Positions 48,632-61,391 of a stretch of 64,000 nucleotides of DNA are shown here, piece after piece (the stretch's first letter is position 1; each line of letters opens with the position of its first letter). The notes beneath the pieces were generated by a model. It saw only the letters and a list, made by a program, of their open reading frames with translations. It was not told where the DNA came from and made no database searches. Source of the DNA: Gigaspora rosea. Its lineage: Eukaryota; Glomeromycota; Glomeromycetes; Diversisporales; Gigasporaceae. A program made the position numbers and the translations under genes. The stretch spans positions 206,697 through 270,696 of the forward strand of contig QKWP01000357.1 in assembly GCA_003550325.1 (NCBI GenBank), in the 5' to 3' direction.

Positions 48632-49071
48632 CTTTTGTGTTTAAATTTGTTCTACTGCATTGTGACGTATCACAATTCATCATAAGGTCAGGTGCTATTG
48701 ATTAAAATCAGGTTAGAACTAAAATCAGTTATAATTAAATAAAATGATTTCATAAGAGAAATTTAATTTTAAGAAAAAAGAATTTTTACACCTGAACGTG
48801 ATGTTTCGATTGGTAATGAACGTATTCATAGCAACAAATTATAATACACATTTATTGACCTTTTTCATCCGCAATTGGGTGAGCGACTGACTTAGCCCTT
48901 CGATTTTATTTTTGTTATATCTATATATCATTTATACTTATTTAAACATTTTTGTGCATTTAAATCGCGAATAGAGAAAAGGATTTCACATTGGGTATTA
49001 AATCATAATTATTATTTTTATAAAATATATTATTATTATTTTATTTATTGATAAAATTTTATAATAATTAG
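48632..49071. other. Gap between Sel1 gene and kinase exon
   Basis: AT-rich; no domain recognised. Starts with a possible intron donor (GTAACTTTTG) and ends with acceptor-like AATTAG. Splicing these directly does not give a frame into the kinase exon, so a Sel1-kinase fusion is not supported as it stands. Confidence 0.35.
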
Positions 49072-50310
49072 TAGATACAAATGATTGGATAAATAATTCA
49101 GAAATTGAAGATGATTTGAAAAAAATATTAGCGGAAAATAAATATCAGTTGTCTTGGATTTCTTATGACGAATTTAAAGATATTAAAAAAATAGGTAGAG
49201 GTGGATTGCAACTGTATTTTATGCTAATTGGCTTAATAAGAGTCAGGATATATTAAGACCTGTTGCGCTTAAATTATTTCATAAATCAAATAGTCATCAT
49301 GAAGAATTTATAAGAGAGGTAATTTTTTAAATGTTTTTATTAATTGTTTTATTCGTGGTTTATCATTTATGTTAATAATTTGAACGTTTTATATTTTATT
49401 TTAATAATAAGTTAAAAGCATATTGTGATATTAGTCTTAAAGATCCAACATTTTTAAAATGTTTCGGTATATCAAAAGACATGGCTTCTAAAGATTATAT
49501 TCTTGTCATGGATTATGCTTCAAAAGGTTGTTTGCGCAAACATTTACATACCATAGCACAAATGGATTGGAAGGACAAATTAAATCTGCTACAATGTATT
49601 GCATCAGATCTTCATATAATTCATTCTAATGATCTTATTCATCGTGATTTACATAGCGGAAATATACTACTTAATAGTTTTAAAAGCGCATACATTGCAG
49701 ATTTGGGCCTTTCGATAACAGCTAATATTGCATTAAAATCAAAATCCGATAAAATTTATGGAATTTTACCTTATATTGCCCCTGAGGTTTTAGATAAACA
49801 TTCATATACTAAAGCATCGGATATTTATTCATTTGGAATAATTATGTGGGAAATTTTATATGGTAAACCCGTACCTTTTGAACAAAAATCAAAATCACAG
49901 TCAAAATTAGAATTTCAACTACAAGTATGTAACGGTTTACGGCCACATATTTATGAGCATACAGCAAAATGTTATGCAGATTTAATGAAGAAATGTTGGA
50001 ATCTTGAACCAAATGAACGACCAACAGCAGCTGAAATATGTGATATTTTTGCAGAATGGCAGAATAATGAAATTATTTTATATGAATTATATAATTCTGA
50101 TAAAAAATTATTGAATGTGAAAAATGATAATATACATGAATTTATTGATTCACATTATAAAAGTTGTTTCATTTCGTCTAATAAATGTCAAGGTAATTAT
50201 ATTTTTATTTTTTTTAAAAAAATATTCTATTATTATAACATTATTAAATAATTCTTTTTATAGATAGTGAAATTTATGAATTAAAAATACCAGATACTAT
50301 CGATGAATAG
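49072..50310 (+). CDS. Protein kinase, TKL type, with one frameshift in exon 1
   Basis: Three exon pieces: about 49072-49318, 49412-50192 and 50264-50310, with introns 49319-49411 (GTAATT...AAG) and 50193-50263 (GTAATT...TAG). Landmarks: glycine loop KKIGRGG, VALK lysine (PVALKLFHKS near 49261-49290), HRDLHSGN catalytic loop, DLG in place of DFG (IADLGLS), APE motif, then SFGIIMWEI. This is the serine/threonine kinase fold of the tyrosine-kinase-like group, with an overall look common in R. irregularis. One T is missing near 49206 in the glycine loop, so the loop runs out of frame to a stop; the downstream part is clean to the stop at 50308. No ATG is found in frame upstream, so a first exon is missing from this reading. 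It is either a very recent pseudogene or a sequencing error. Confidence 0.8.
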
Positions 50311-52435
50311 AACAACCTCCCAATTTTGAAAAAAGCAAATATGCTTCACTATGGATATTACAGAGAATTGTACATGTTGTTTATATAATATTGTCAAAAC
50401 CTCGGTTATATATCACCCCTTTTTTCTAAGAGTTTTAGCATATAACTTAGGTAGATATGTAACTTTGCTAAAATTTAACAAATATATATTTTATTCTACT
50501 AATAATGGGTATATAAATTAGTTTGAGATATAACTTGGTGGTGATATAATTGAGGTTTGACTGTGATTTTTTGAATTTCCCTTCAATTTTTACATTTTGT
50601 ATTAAACTATTAACATTGTATATGAAATTTTAATTGGAAGTTATTAGTTTTTTTGCATTGTATGCGTGTTCCAAGGTTAATTTCAAAAGGAACTAATAAG
50701 TAAAACTAGCTCTTTAGCATTTAATGTTAAAAGTAATATTCTTACCAGTTTTTTTATCTATATTATAAAAATTTGGCATGCTTCACAAAATTGGTATAAT
50801 AATTCTACACCAATGACAGTGAATTTTACACTTGTGGAATTGTGGAATTGACGTCATCATATGCAGAAGTTACGTTTTGATTTTCTGTAAATCTATTTTT
50901 TAAACGGTAGAAATTTATTGAATTTAAAAGAGCTAACTATAATGAAAATAGATAAAATAGCTTATGCTACATTTTGAAAATTCTAACACAAATTTCAAGA
51001 ATAAATATTATCTCCTTATGATGCCATTTATATATAATAAAAATGATATTTATCTCAGAAAAATGTCGCGAAAAATATTAGCAGATGAAATTAGGTTAAT
51101 AAGAATAATTTTAACAGAAATTAATAATATTTATTCGCAAAGAAACAGTAACGCCCTACACAAGAGTATGTCGATTTAGTTAACTAGCATATTAAAAATA
51201 TCTACTGAGTATCATCTCGTAAACATTAATCTATAATATAAAATAAGTAACTTAATAACTTGATATATGTATTTTATTAAAGAAAAAATTTAAACAGTGC
51301 ACCGGTACACTCAGTGCACCCATATAAATTTAGTATTTTTAGTAGCCCTAATAGTATAATAAAAGTTAAAAATTAAATTAAATTAGGGTTAGGGTTAGAA
51401 TTAGGGTTAGGGTTGGGTTTAGGGTAAAATTGCGAGAAAAGCATTTTTGCTTAGTAACACAGGGGTTACCCTAGTAAAATTGCGAGATGAGTATTTTGCT
51501 TAGTAACATGATAGGGGTTACCTTAGTAAAATGTTAAGATATTGAAGGGGTGCACTGAGTGCACGGTGCACTATATAAAGTATTCCATCGAATTAGATAA
51601 CAGCCCAAGCGCCGCTCGTAAAAAAATGTTAACCGGAAAGATCTGCGATTATATGTGTGACTTCGGATTATTGATCGTTATTATAAAAATGGATTTATTT
51701 ATTTGAAATTTTTTACAGGCAAATTAAATAAAAAAATATATTATCAAAGCTGTTTTTCGTTTTTTATTTATTTCAACTTCTTTATATGAGATGTAAATTA
51801 AAAAAAATTTCTTACTATGTCGAACCAACAGGCCAAATTCTGTAATGGATGACGTTTTTATTCGATACTACAAAGACTTCGTGAACAAAAAAGTAATTCC
51901 AAAGTGTTCACAATGTTTTAAGATACGGAAAATTAAGCAGTATCTAAGATAATGTAATAGACATTTTTAATAAAATAATTTAAATTATGGAGATATGAAA
52001 ATATATAAGAAATCCAAGTTTATTTTATTGGCCTGATAATCGCTTGCTTATAATCATGTAGTTAGTTAGCTTAAACTTACTTGGTCTATTATATAAAATT
52101 GATCATATGTTGTAAATAAAAGATGTAATCTCGAATTTTTCCGATATTTATGCTCGCATTATTTTAAGCTTTTTTTTCTCCGTTTTTACATACAATTTCT
52201 AATCTGCCCGCCAAATTTTTTTATTTAAATAAAAAAATGGAAAAAGGGGACTTTTTCATACATCTTCCTAGCTATTGTCATTTCGTTAAAGTCACAGACT
52301 ATGGCAAGATCATCAGATCCAATGTTGGATTATGATTAGAACTACAGAAAAATCCTGGATTTTTCACACGACTTTAAAATAAAATCATTAATATTGCCAT
52401 TTTTCATCTCTCTTTACAATTCTAAATTTATAATT
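50311..52435. other. Intergenic, gene-poor
   Basis: No protein recognised. A 71-codon open frame at 50964-51179 is Asn/Ile/Lys-rich and looks like chance. Contains the element at 51296-51572. Confidence 0.4.
51296..51572. repeat. Inverted-repeat element with telomere-like TTAGGG repeats
   Basis: Ends CAGTGCACCGGTACACTCAG and, inverted, AGTGCACCGTGCACTCAGTG. Flanks ATTTAAAC and ATATAAAG are at best a decayed 8 bp duplication. Near 51383-51424 is an imperfect run of TTAGGG units. After it come two ~50 bp direct copies beginning AAAATTGCGAGA (about 51426 and 51477). Confidence 0.6.
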
Positions 52436-52439
52436 ATAT

Positions 52440-52765
52440 TGTATGTCCTAACCAATAGGATTTTATCCACCAAGAATTTCATCAGCACTCTTAACCTTAA
52501 TAACTACAATATGTGTTTATTTATCACACAAATTCCAAAAGCAGTAGCATTAAAACCATCGTTGCTTTCATGAAATTTCATATCAACCAATGAAGCAATT
52601 TCTGTTGTATATGTTTCATTAATAACTGTTAAAAATGTTCAGCAATTCTAGCTTGTAATGTCGGTTTAAAGATTATTTGAGACTGAAGAACGGTAGTGCT
52701 ATTGGTTCATTTGTCATATACTTTTCATTATATCTTTCAAAGGTTTTTTTCCAAAGAATCGACAG
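52440..52765 (-). pseudogene. Antisense BTB/TLDc relic
   Basis: On the minus strand a run of TLDc-gene words can be followed through several frames: KPTLQARIAEHF, then TVINETYTTEIASLVD, then DGFNATAF with FWNLCDK one frame on, then VVIKVKSADEILGG and NPIG with Tyr and Trp codons turned to stops. These match the linker and first half of TLDc of the + strand array in the same order (TVINEAHAAEIASWIDKK, DGFTLQSFWNLC, DEILGGYNP). It is more diverged than any array member. BTB and BACK parts were not found. Confidence 0.75.
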
Positions 52766-52769
52766 TAAG

Positions 52770-55700
52770 GTTGCACATTATTTGAAAATAACGAATACGA
52801 GGTAACAATTTTGTAATGTAGTTTTTAAAGCAATAAATTTCTAAATAATAAATTTTGTCATGTTAAATTATAGACGCGGGGAAGATTTTTCGCAAAAAAA
52901 TTGCACAGATACCTTATGAGTTTGCTTAAATACAGTTCCTGACATTTAAATACATGTATAATCAATGCTATGTAATTCTAAATCCCTTGATCATCAGTTG
53001 TGTCCTGCAGACTCAAACTTAAAGTCGGACGATAACTGAAACCGACTCATTGGTTCCGGTTTGAATTTAAGAGTTTTTAGAACTGACCAATTCCGGAACT
53101 AAGTTAATGAGTACCCTGTTTGTAGAGATGTTAAACAGCTCGGTTTAGCCAGTTTTTGAATCGGTTTAACCCTACATTTTTAAGTAAACTCCAAGCTTAC
53201 TTCAATAAACTAATAGATTGCAAGAGCTGTTCAAAAATGTGAGAATTTATGCACGTGTGTACAAGTTAGTTTTGAACCAGTTATATCTTCATGATCATCA
53301 CTTTTCATGATTAATAATTCGGCCTAATTTAGGGTTAGTGTTAGGTTAGGTGATAATGTAGTTTCGACCAATTTCGTTTGTGCTATTAAATTAATGACGT
53401 AATTGCATGATCGAAGTGTCCCCTAATTAAACCGATTTTTGGAGCCGAGAAATTCGAACTGAACATTTAACAACCCAGCTATATAACTCACATAAATTTC
53501 GCATATATCACCTGATATTTAACGAATTAGGTAGCGGCGCGACGCAGTTGTACCTAAATCAGTACATCTTAAACTTTCTGAAATAGCTTATTTTTTATTT
53601 TCTTTTTTATAATAAATGTAAGTTGTATAAGTATATTTATATCCAAATAGACTTGATAAGCACAAGTGATTTATTTATTATATAAGAAAAAATAAATCCG
53701 TTATTTGAGGTTTTACATCCAATAACAGCGCATCTGGCATTGAATTTTTGCGCTCCCCACCTGTGCTCCTTTGTGGTCCACGATCATCTTGTGATTCTTC
53801 AGATCTTTTACCTGCCAAATAATATTGTTATTGGATGCTACAATCCATTAACTATATGATTAACATTATAAATTAATTTTCTGAGAGGTAAAATCTCATT
53901 ATTCTTGTAGATTAAATTATAATTTTGATTGAATTTCCCATGTTTCCCTTTATCTATTATTTTACGTTATAAGATCGTTATAAGATATGTTTATACTATT
54001 TTGTTAACAATCATAATTGTACACCATGATATATTTTTGTAGACGGCTAACTGTACACAAAATGTAATCAAAAGTCTTATGACAGGTTTCCTTTGATAGT
54101 GTCATGCCTGAGTTAGCATTTGCTTGAGTTGCGACTTCAAGCATTTGAAGTAACACTTGCCTAAAATTACCTGCCAACGCGTGCAAGATGATCTATTTTC
54201 AGGGGCTAATGTCAGTCAAGTGCAGTTTCAGGCACTTGAAGTTATAATTTCAGGCTCAACAGCAGAACTCTTATAATTTGATTTATAAAGGAATCTACTA
54301 TTTCCACCATGGAAAATTGCTATTTCTACCATGGTTACACGAAAATTTCTATTTTTAGATTTAATATAATATATTATAAATTTACATTCGAACTTTATCT
54401 TTAACTCTAACCCTAACCATAAAACCAATAAGTAAATTCTTTGGCTCCTAATTAAAAGTTGTAGAGCTCATTTTTCTGATTCTAATGGAGTTAAATCATC
54501 AAAATCAGCCCAGTAGATCCCAAAGAGTTTTAGTAATAACCTCTAAAATTTGAAATTTAAAACAGTTGTTCTTAAATACCTTTTGATTTAATCATCCAAT
54601 TTAAATGAACTTTTTTTAAATAAAAGCTCCCAGTGATGCATATCTAATAAAAAAGTTTATTCAACTCTGATTACTAGATCAAAGTTATTTTAAAAAATAT
54701 AAATTTTAAATTTTTAACAAATTAACCTATTTTTGTCAATATTACTATGTTTAATAGTAATTATAACATCTATTAGAAACATTCAGACTTCTATAGATTC
54801 AGAATAATTCTAATATAATAAAATGATATAACAGATTTGCCTTTATATAATTATTTGATTTTATTGAAACTTGCAAATTGTTTTAAAAATAGCAAGATAA
54901 AGCCTAAAATTTTATTTTTAATTTAACTTTAAAATATTATGCTATAGTATTATAAAATGCTTTAATTTTTATTACTTACAAAGATATAATTATCCATATT
55001 ACTAAATGAATTTTTTGAGTTATTTATATTATAAGATCTGAATTAATATTGATATATTGATATCTTTAATCTAATAAATTTAAATATAATATATATATAC
55101 ATGTAAAATAAATTCTTAACCAATTCTATGCATATATTTAAACTAACAGCTAAGAAAATTGACCAGTTAATTATAGTACAATATCAAACAATATACAAAA
55201 TCCTTTAATTGCAATTGATGAAATTGATTGAAAAAGAATTATGAAATATGAGGATATAACAAAGTGAAATATACTGTATTATCCAATTATAATAAAGGTA
55301 TATAAAACTTATACTTTATTTGAAAAATTAACTTTCAATATTAGATTAAATATGAGCACTCAGAAAATATTAATTAGTGTTTATATAGAACAAAATTTTG
55401 CTAAGAACTTTTTTATTAGATATAGAAAGTGGGTTTGTTATAAATTTATATTAACTTATTTTTATCAAAAATAATTAAATAAATTTTTTTTAAAGAGCAT
55501 TAGTTCATGTTAGTGCTCCTAAAGACTTAGACTGGACCGGGCTTTTATTAAGTATGGTCACAGAACTGGCTCAAACTTTTGTGTTCAAATTTCTAGTTAA
55601 GTTTGAGTCTGTTCTGGGTCTGAGTTTGAAGTCTGTAACAGAATTTCTACAACAGTTCACAATAGAAACCACAAAACTTTATTCTAATACAAACTATCTT

Positions 55701-55940
55701 AATCTTATCTATTTATATTTTAGAACAATGAGTAAGTTTTGTAACAATTATCTAGTTAATATTGTAAATACACATAATTGTTAGAATTAAATCACTAAAA
55801 GGTTATCCTTTTTCTAGCATAATATATTATTGCTTGTTTAATTATTGGTAGATGCATTGGTTACATGATCATTCAGGCAATACAAGGGTCTCTTATTTGG
55901 TGATTAGGCACTGTTGCTGCAATAACTGTGCAAGGAAGGT
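52770..55940. other. Intergenic, no gene seen
   Basis: Very AT-rich. A block at about 53126-53486 starts TAGAGATGTTAAAC and ends in a loosely inverted counterpart (TTAACAACCCAG) but has no target duplication. Around 54455-54500 is a stretch related to the arm of the foldback element (GTTGTAGAGCTCATTTTTCT). The open frames here show no domain. Confidence 0.4.
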
Positions 55941-55949
55941 GTGTATGAA

Positions 55950-56170
55950 GTTTAATTCGGTTCACTTTAACGATTGCATTTCAAGAGAATATAAATTATC
56001 AGGGTGAGTATAAAGTCTAATTCTGTTCACTTTAACATTTGTGATTAAAAGATTGTATAATTAACCATATTCAGAATGAAGTTTAATTTGTTCACTTTAA
56101 TAATTGTGTTTTGAGAAAATACATTATGATTAACATAATCATTTAAATTCTATTTACTTTAACAACCATC
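55950..56170. repeat. Four decayed ~65 bp tandem repeats
   Basis: TTAATTCGGTTCACTTTAAC and relatives recur at about 55952, 56018, 56082 and 56145 with similar spacing and growing divergence. They lie just downstream (in minus-strand sense) of the gag-like relic and might belong to it. Confidence 0.55.
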
Positions 56171-56599
56171 GGGCTTTTCAATTATATTTTGTATTAGTTA
56201 GGTAAATCTATTAAATTAAGTCCATTAAAAAATATCATAGAAAGCCAGTGACAGGTTTTCCTTATCTGGTACATGTGATCATACTGGTCCTGCGTGGCAT
56301 CACATGCAGTGCAACTATCATATTAGATAGTCAAATGCAAGTTTACTAATTTATTATAATATTGAACTGGGCTAGATCTGGCTATGCCAATATTATTAGC
56401 TCATTTTGTAAAATTTGAATTCTTCTTGGAGGGTATGTTTCAATTAATGTATTTGGTTTACTAATTGTAATAATAGTTCTGCACATGTTATTATTGCTCT
56501 AAAAGCTTTAAATTGTGCATTATATTTTAGGCTTATCTTCCATTTACTGCTATCACTGCTATAAATGTATAAATGCAAGTTGTTATTAGTTAAATAATT

Positions 56600-58060
56600 T
56601 CTTTATTTTTTGTATTTTTTCTTTCTTTTTTTAACAGTTGTACCTCTAAGCTCTGGATATTTTTGGAAGCATCTTTTTTCATTGTGCCCTAGTCTTTTAC
56701 ATACGATGCAAGCATGTACTCTATTGCAGTTCCTATTCTCTGTACATGTCTTTTTATTCCAATTTAGGCATATCTTTCTGCTATCATGGCATATATTATT
56801 TGCCCAATTGTTATATTGTCCTTCATATGTTGCTCTTTTGGTAGCCTTTATATCAAAGTTTTTGCCTTCAGCTTCGATGTTTTTCTCAGAAAGAGTTGAA
56901 TCCCAATTTGTCTAATGCAATTCAAAGAACAAAAGCTGACTCCAGCTGAGGTTAAGCTTTGAGTAGAAATAGGAATCAAAGACACTTCTTGAAAAAATCA
57001 TAACTTTACTCTTGACGATTTTCATCATATCCCATTACCATTGAGAATTCATGTTTAGTGCATAGCTCTTTTATATGATACTGGTGTGTATTCATCTCCT
57101 GCTCACAATTTTCATATATTATAAACACTGCATCCATGTAGGCCTTAAATGCCAATAACCATTCTGTTATATTTTCAAATGATGTATTATGCTTTCAGTT
57201 TTTTATAGCTATGGTTCTCCTTTCTGACGTTTGTAGAATTGTGTCTTTGTTCATTTGTTTAACATTACTGAACCAAATTTTATGCGTGAATTCTTGTAAG
57301 TTTACAAATGAGCCAAAGGCAATTGCTTTCCATAACTTATTGGGTCGGTTGGGGGTTTTTTTGGAAGTATTTCAATCCTTTTTTTGGTCTTCTGACCAGT
57401 TCGTGATCACTACAGCCTGATTCACTCTGTTTCTGCAGCTTTTTGATTACAGAAGCCTAGGATTGATGGTGTGCTCTCTTTGAATGTGTAGACTAAAAAT
57501 GAAAATTTTCTGCAAGCCATCTTGTAAGTGGCTGCCTCAGGCTTTTCTGCTGTTTCAGTGTTTTGACTCTCTGGGTTCAATTTTGATATCAAATTATTAA
57601 TTACAGGTGTAGGAGGGTAATTAACTTGAGTTACTTCCATGTTTTCTCTTGTATTTGTTGATCTCTGCTGATTGTTTTGTTGGCTTGTGGAATGTATGCT
57701 ATGTGTGTTTTGGGATGATGTTATTGTAGTTACTGTGGTTATTCCATTCAGTGTCTGTGAGCCCTTGGTTGACTATCTCCATAATCCGTGTGGTCATGAA
57801 TTGTTGTAAGTTCTGCATTATTGTACTGTCACTATTTAGATTGCTGTATCTACATATGTTCGCATTCGTATATCTATATCCGTTGGTTGAGAGTTTTGTG
57901 CCTCTTGGCCTTCAGGTGTTTCTATTGTTTCTGTTGACTCTTCAGAGACCATGCTGTCGTTTTTGACCTTGTTGATAGTTTTAGCTTTCAGTCTGTTTAT
58001 GTGTGTAATTTTTTTTGCGAATCTCGCCGCATGATGTTATCTTTGCCCTCGTATTGGCTA
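56600..58060 (-). pseudogene. gag-like zinc-binding protein relic
   Basis: Minus-strand coding words run over about 1.4 kb with frame changes. An acidic, Thr/Gln-rich start (SEESTETIETPEGQEAQNSQ) is near 57900-57960. A Ser/Gln/Asn-rich part and the MEVTQVNYPPTPVINNLISK segment (57422-57700) follow. Next come a helical NITEWLLAFKAYMDAVFIIY segment near 57110-57170 and a zinc-binding end NWNKKTCTENRNCNRVHAC followed by CIVCKRLGHNEKRC (CX2CX4HX4C) near 56660-56745. The layout, with W-N-K before a Cys/His cluster, reminds me of gag-like proteins of tyrosine-recombinase (DIRS-type) retroelements; this is inference. No reverse transcriptase or recombinase was seen nearby. Confidence 0.55.
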
Positions 58061-59056
58061 TTATATTTTATCTGTCAATAAAGTTATAGTTAGTACATAC
58101 ACGCGTAATTAATAGAGTTACTGAAACAGGTAACTAATTTAAATTGCACTCATCTGACTGATGATATACACCCCAATTGATGATGCTCTTTTTTGATTCT
58201 TGTAATGCGATTGGTAAATCTATTTCATAACATATTTAGCTAGTGCAGACAATTTTTTTTCATGCACTTTAATCGAGACCAACCTGCTAAAACGATGTTT
58301 TTGTTAAACAATTCTTACACAATAGATAAATATAGTATTAATTGCGGAAATTCACGTTTTTCTGCGTTTAGATATTGTTCGATCATATATAAGTTTTTGT
58401 ACTTAACTTGCTATAGTAATAATAAATTTCGTGATATTGCATATTACTCCGTTCCTGGTAAATGTTTTTTGGTTTAATTATGACTGTAGTTCATATTTAT
58501 TCCTTTTAAAGAATGGTTCAAAATTGTTGTTAAGTATTACTTTATTCATAGGCTTGTGATATCAAAATGTATAATCTCAATATCGGGTCAGTATAGTAAG
58601 AATCGGCCTGTACAATACTACTACAGTACTATGCTGATCTGTTCGCCCATACCATACTGATTTGCGAAAATACTGATCATACCATAACAATCTGATCATA
58701 TTCAACATACTGATCTTCTGTAATCGGGATTACAGAATAACAGTAAGGTATGGGTGACAAAATCAGTCTGATATAGGGTGTACGATACCTATTTACTATA
58801 CTCATCAACTATATATAATAACCAGTTAGTATGATACGGTTTATAATTTAAAATTTGAAATCATACCATACTGATCTCATATTATAATAAATTATATTTA
58901 TTATATCGAAAAGCATTCGCATTACGGTATTCGAAACAGTATAGTACGACATACCAGATCAGTATGCAATTTTATCAAACCATACACTAACCATACCATA
59001 CCATATCTGATCTGCATAAATATTGTTAGACCTAAAACGGTTATAGGTCACATGTT
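58061..59056. repeat. Gene-free DNA with CATACTGATC-rich repeat
   Basis: No gene. From about 58590 to 59015 the word CATACTGATC, its fragments and its complement GATCAGTATG recur many times, alternating with ACCATAC words, so the stretch has much self-complementarity. Confidence 0.45.
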
Positions 59057-59064
59057 AATTAATG

Positions 59065-59450
59065 CAGTGTTGGAAATTTCAGGCTCAAACACTGTTCTCA
59101 TGATTCTCATGAGAACAGTATATTAACTACATGTGATCTCAAACAATTGGTTACTGTTTCACTAAAAAAAAAAATAAAAAAAATAAAAAAAAACACAATG
59201 TTATAAATATGAACTCCCTCAAATAAGAAGTTATTATGCAAATTGAAATATTATCCATGAAAATTAAATATGAATTTTTTATATAAATTTTTATAAGTTT
59301 TGGTTTGCTGTGAAATTATATTATACACTTATGAGAACATTACTATTATTTTACTGTTCTCAAAAAATTTTTTGATAGTGAACAGTAAAAAATTTATACT
59401 GTTCTCAAATTTATAATAGTGAACTCTGAGAACACTAATTTCCAACACTG
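59065..59450. mobile_element. hAT-like MITE
   Basis: 386 bp, ends CAGTGTTGGAAATT and its perfect complement AATTTCCAACACTG apart from one base. Perfect 8 bp duplication AATTAATG at 59057-59064 and 59451-59458. Interior has several GAGAACAGT words in both orientations and an A-rich run at about 59164-59195. Confidence 0.88.
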
Positions 59451-59636
59451 AATTAATGACCATCATACACATGATTAGTGATCCTGGTCGATCAAAATTT
59501 TTCGACCAACCAAGCCGATAAAATTTTATCAGCTTAGTCGGCTTAGCCAAAAAATCTATTATATTAAACACAAACGTCCATCTGTCACGCTATTGACCAA
59601 TCAGAAGATTCAACGTAGTATTTCCTGTTTACCATA

Positions 59637-60091
59637 CAGCCATATGGGCGGATTTTGGAAAATCAGATATGTCACATGGATTTGAATGTGATTTTCGTAA
59701 TATCTAAAAACAGATTAACCAATAGAAATTTTTGGATAATCATAACAAATTTATAAACATATCGATATACTCATGGCCCCTTATTTTTACATGGCGAAAC
59801 CTTTGGCATTGTCACTAGTAAAAGTTATGCCTATACTGGGTTCTTTTTTGGTTATTTAAACTTGTTGCACGTAAATATGAGTATTTTTCAAGCCACAATA
59901 TTAAAAAACAAACCCTGAGGCCTCGTAAAAAGATTCAGCACTTTTACTATTGTAACTATTGTTTTAAATATATCAACCAATAAACGTGAATTTAATGTAA
60001 CGCAAATTCGCAATAATCACAATGTTTATTTATCTGATTGGTAGATCTTATTCGAAAACATCACCAAATTTCCAAATCCGCCCATATGCTG
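59637..60091. repeat. Inverted-repeat bounded element
   Basis: CAGCCATATGGGCGGATTTT at the left is matched inverted at the right (CAGCATATGGGCGGATTT), with GGAAA following in both. No target duplication could be recognised. Interior AT-rich and non-coding. Confidence 0.55.
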
Positions 60092-61390
60092 AAAATGTAT
60101 ATAACTTGCCGATCATTATAATACCATCTTATTGGTGTTAAGTGCTCGTACCCGGATAACTCTTTATCTGAAAGGTTGTACCCTTTAACAAAATCTAATA
60201 ACCGTAACGGTTATAGGATAAGATATTTATATTATAATGCATCAATCAAATAAAGTAGCACTATATTGTTAATATAAAAAAATGATTTATGCATGAAGTT
60301 TGTACTTTGTACATTCTATTCTAACTTACGTATTCGTCAGGTATCATTAGTGGCCAGACAAAGAGATCTAGGCGTATTTCGGAAATAAATAATAGTTTAA
60401 AAAACCTTATTTGTGTATCAAAATTTTGAAATCGGAAAATGAAATGGGGGTGTTTAGAGACTCCCATTTGATGAAATAAGTAAAAATTTTTTTATTATGC
60501 AGATCAACAAACTATTTAATAATCATAATAAAACGATATTAGAAGCAGTATTGATTAATAATAAAATAATTTATAATAATGAAGATCATATAAATAAGTG
60601 TATTTTTTAATTAAAAAAATTAAATAAGATTTGTACATCTCTTATTTGATAATAAATACGTCTTATGGTTTTATCAAAATAAGATATACGAATTTTAATT
60701 TTGAAACCCCTTATTATTATAATGTTACGCATCATTTCTGAATTTATGTTGATTTTCAATTGGCATGTGTTAATATAATGTTCCGCATCATTTCTGAATT
60801 TATGTTAATTCTCAATTGGTATGTGTTATTCGTGAAATGTCATTTGTCATTTTAGAACCGCTATCCATTTATCAATTAATAAAAAAAAAAGCTAAAATAA
60901 TAATAATAAGTAAAAAAATTAATTAGTAGTCCGCAGTTAAAGGGAACAAATTTCATAGTAAAAATCGGAGGGCATGTGACTATTACCTTATATAGTAAGT
61001 GGAACGTCATGTGCTTCAATTCATAAGAAAAAACTCTATAGTAAACAATTGAAAAATACTCGTATCTTATGATCTACCAAACCGATTTTTGATGATTTTA
61101 CTACCATTAGAATCACAAGAACTTGCTCTACAACTTTCAATTAAGCAATAAGAAAGAGTTACTTAATAAAAAAATTACTTTTATATGTAAGCAAGCCCCA
61201 TTCGCACACTATAGAAATTTACTATTAAATTCCGCCGTGATTTATTATAAAATGTCGATCATTTTATACCCTTTATCTGCGATCTTCCACTTAAATAAAA
61301 TAAATAAAAATGAATCACTAAATATTAAATGCTAACTTTCCATCCATTAAAGGAATACATTCGAATATTCATATATATTTTAACAATGTA
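60092..61390. other. Intergenic, with a 56 bp tandem duplication
   Basis: No gene. At 60722-60777 and 60778-60833 a 56 bp unit (ATGTTACGCATCATTTCTGA and on) is repeated with about seven changes. Around 61090-61140 lies another stretch related to the foldback arms (TTTTACTACCATTAGAATCA). Confidence 0.5.
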
Positions 61391-61391
61391 A

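Noticed and set aside
46938-50310. A single Sel1-kinase fusion gene
   Set aside because: The donor after KYWYQR and the acceptors before the kinase exon do not give a joined reading frame, so the two are kept apart.
53126-53486. Possible MITE with TAGAGATGTTAAAC end
   Set aside because: The inverted match at the other end is loose and there is no target duplication.
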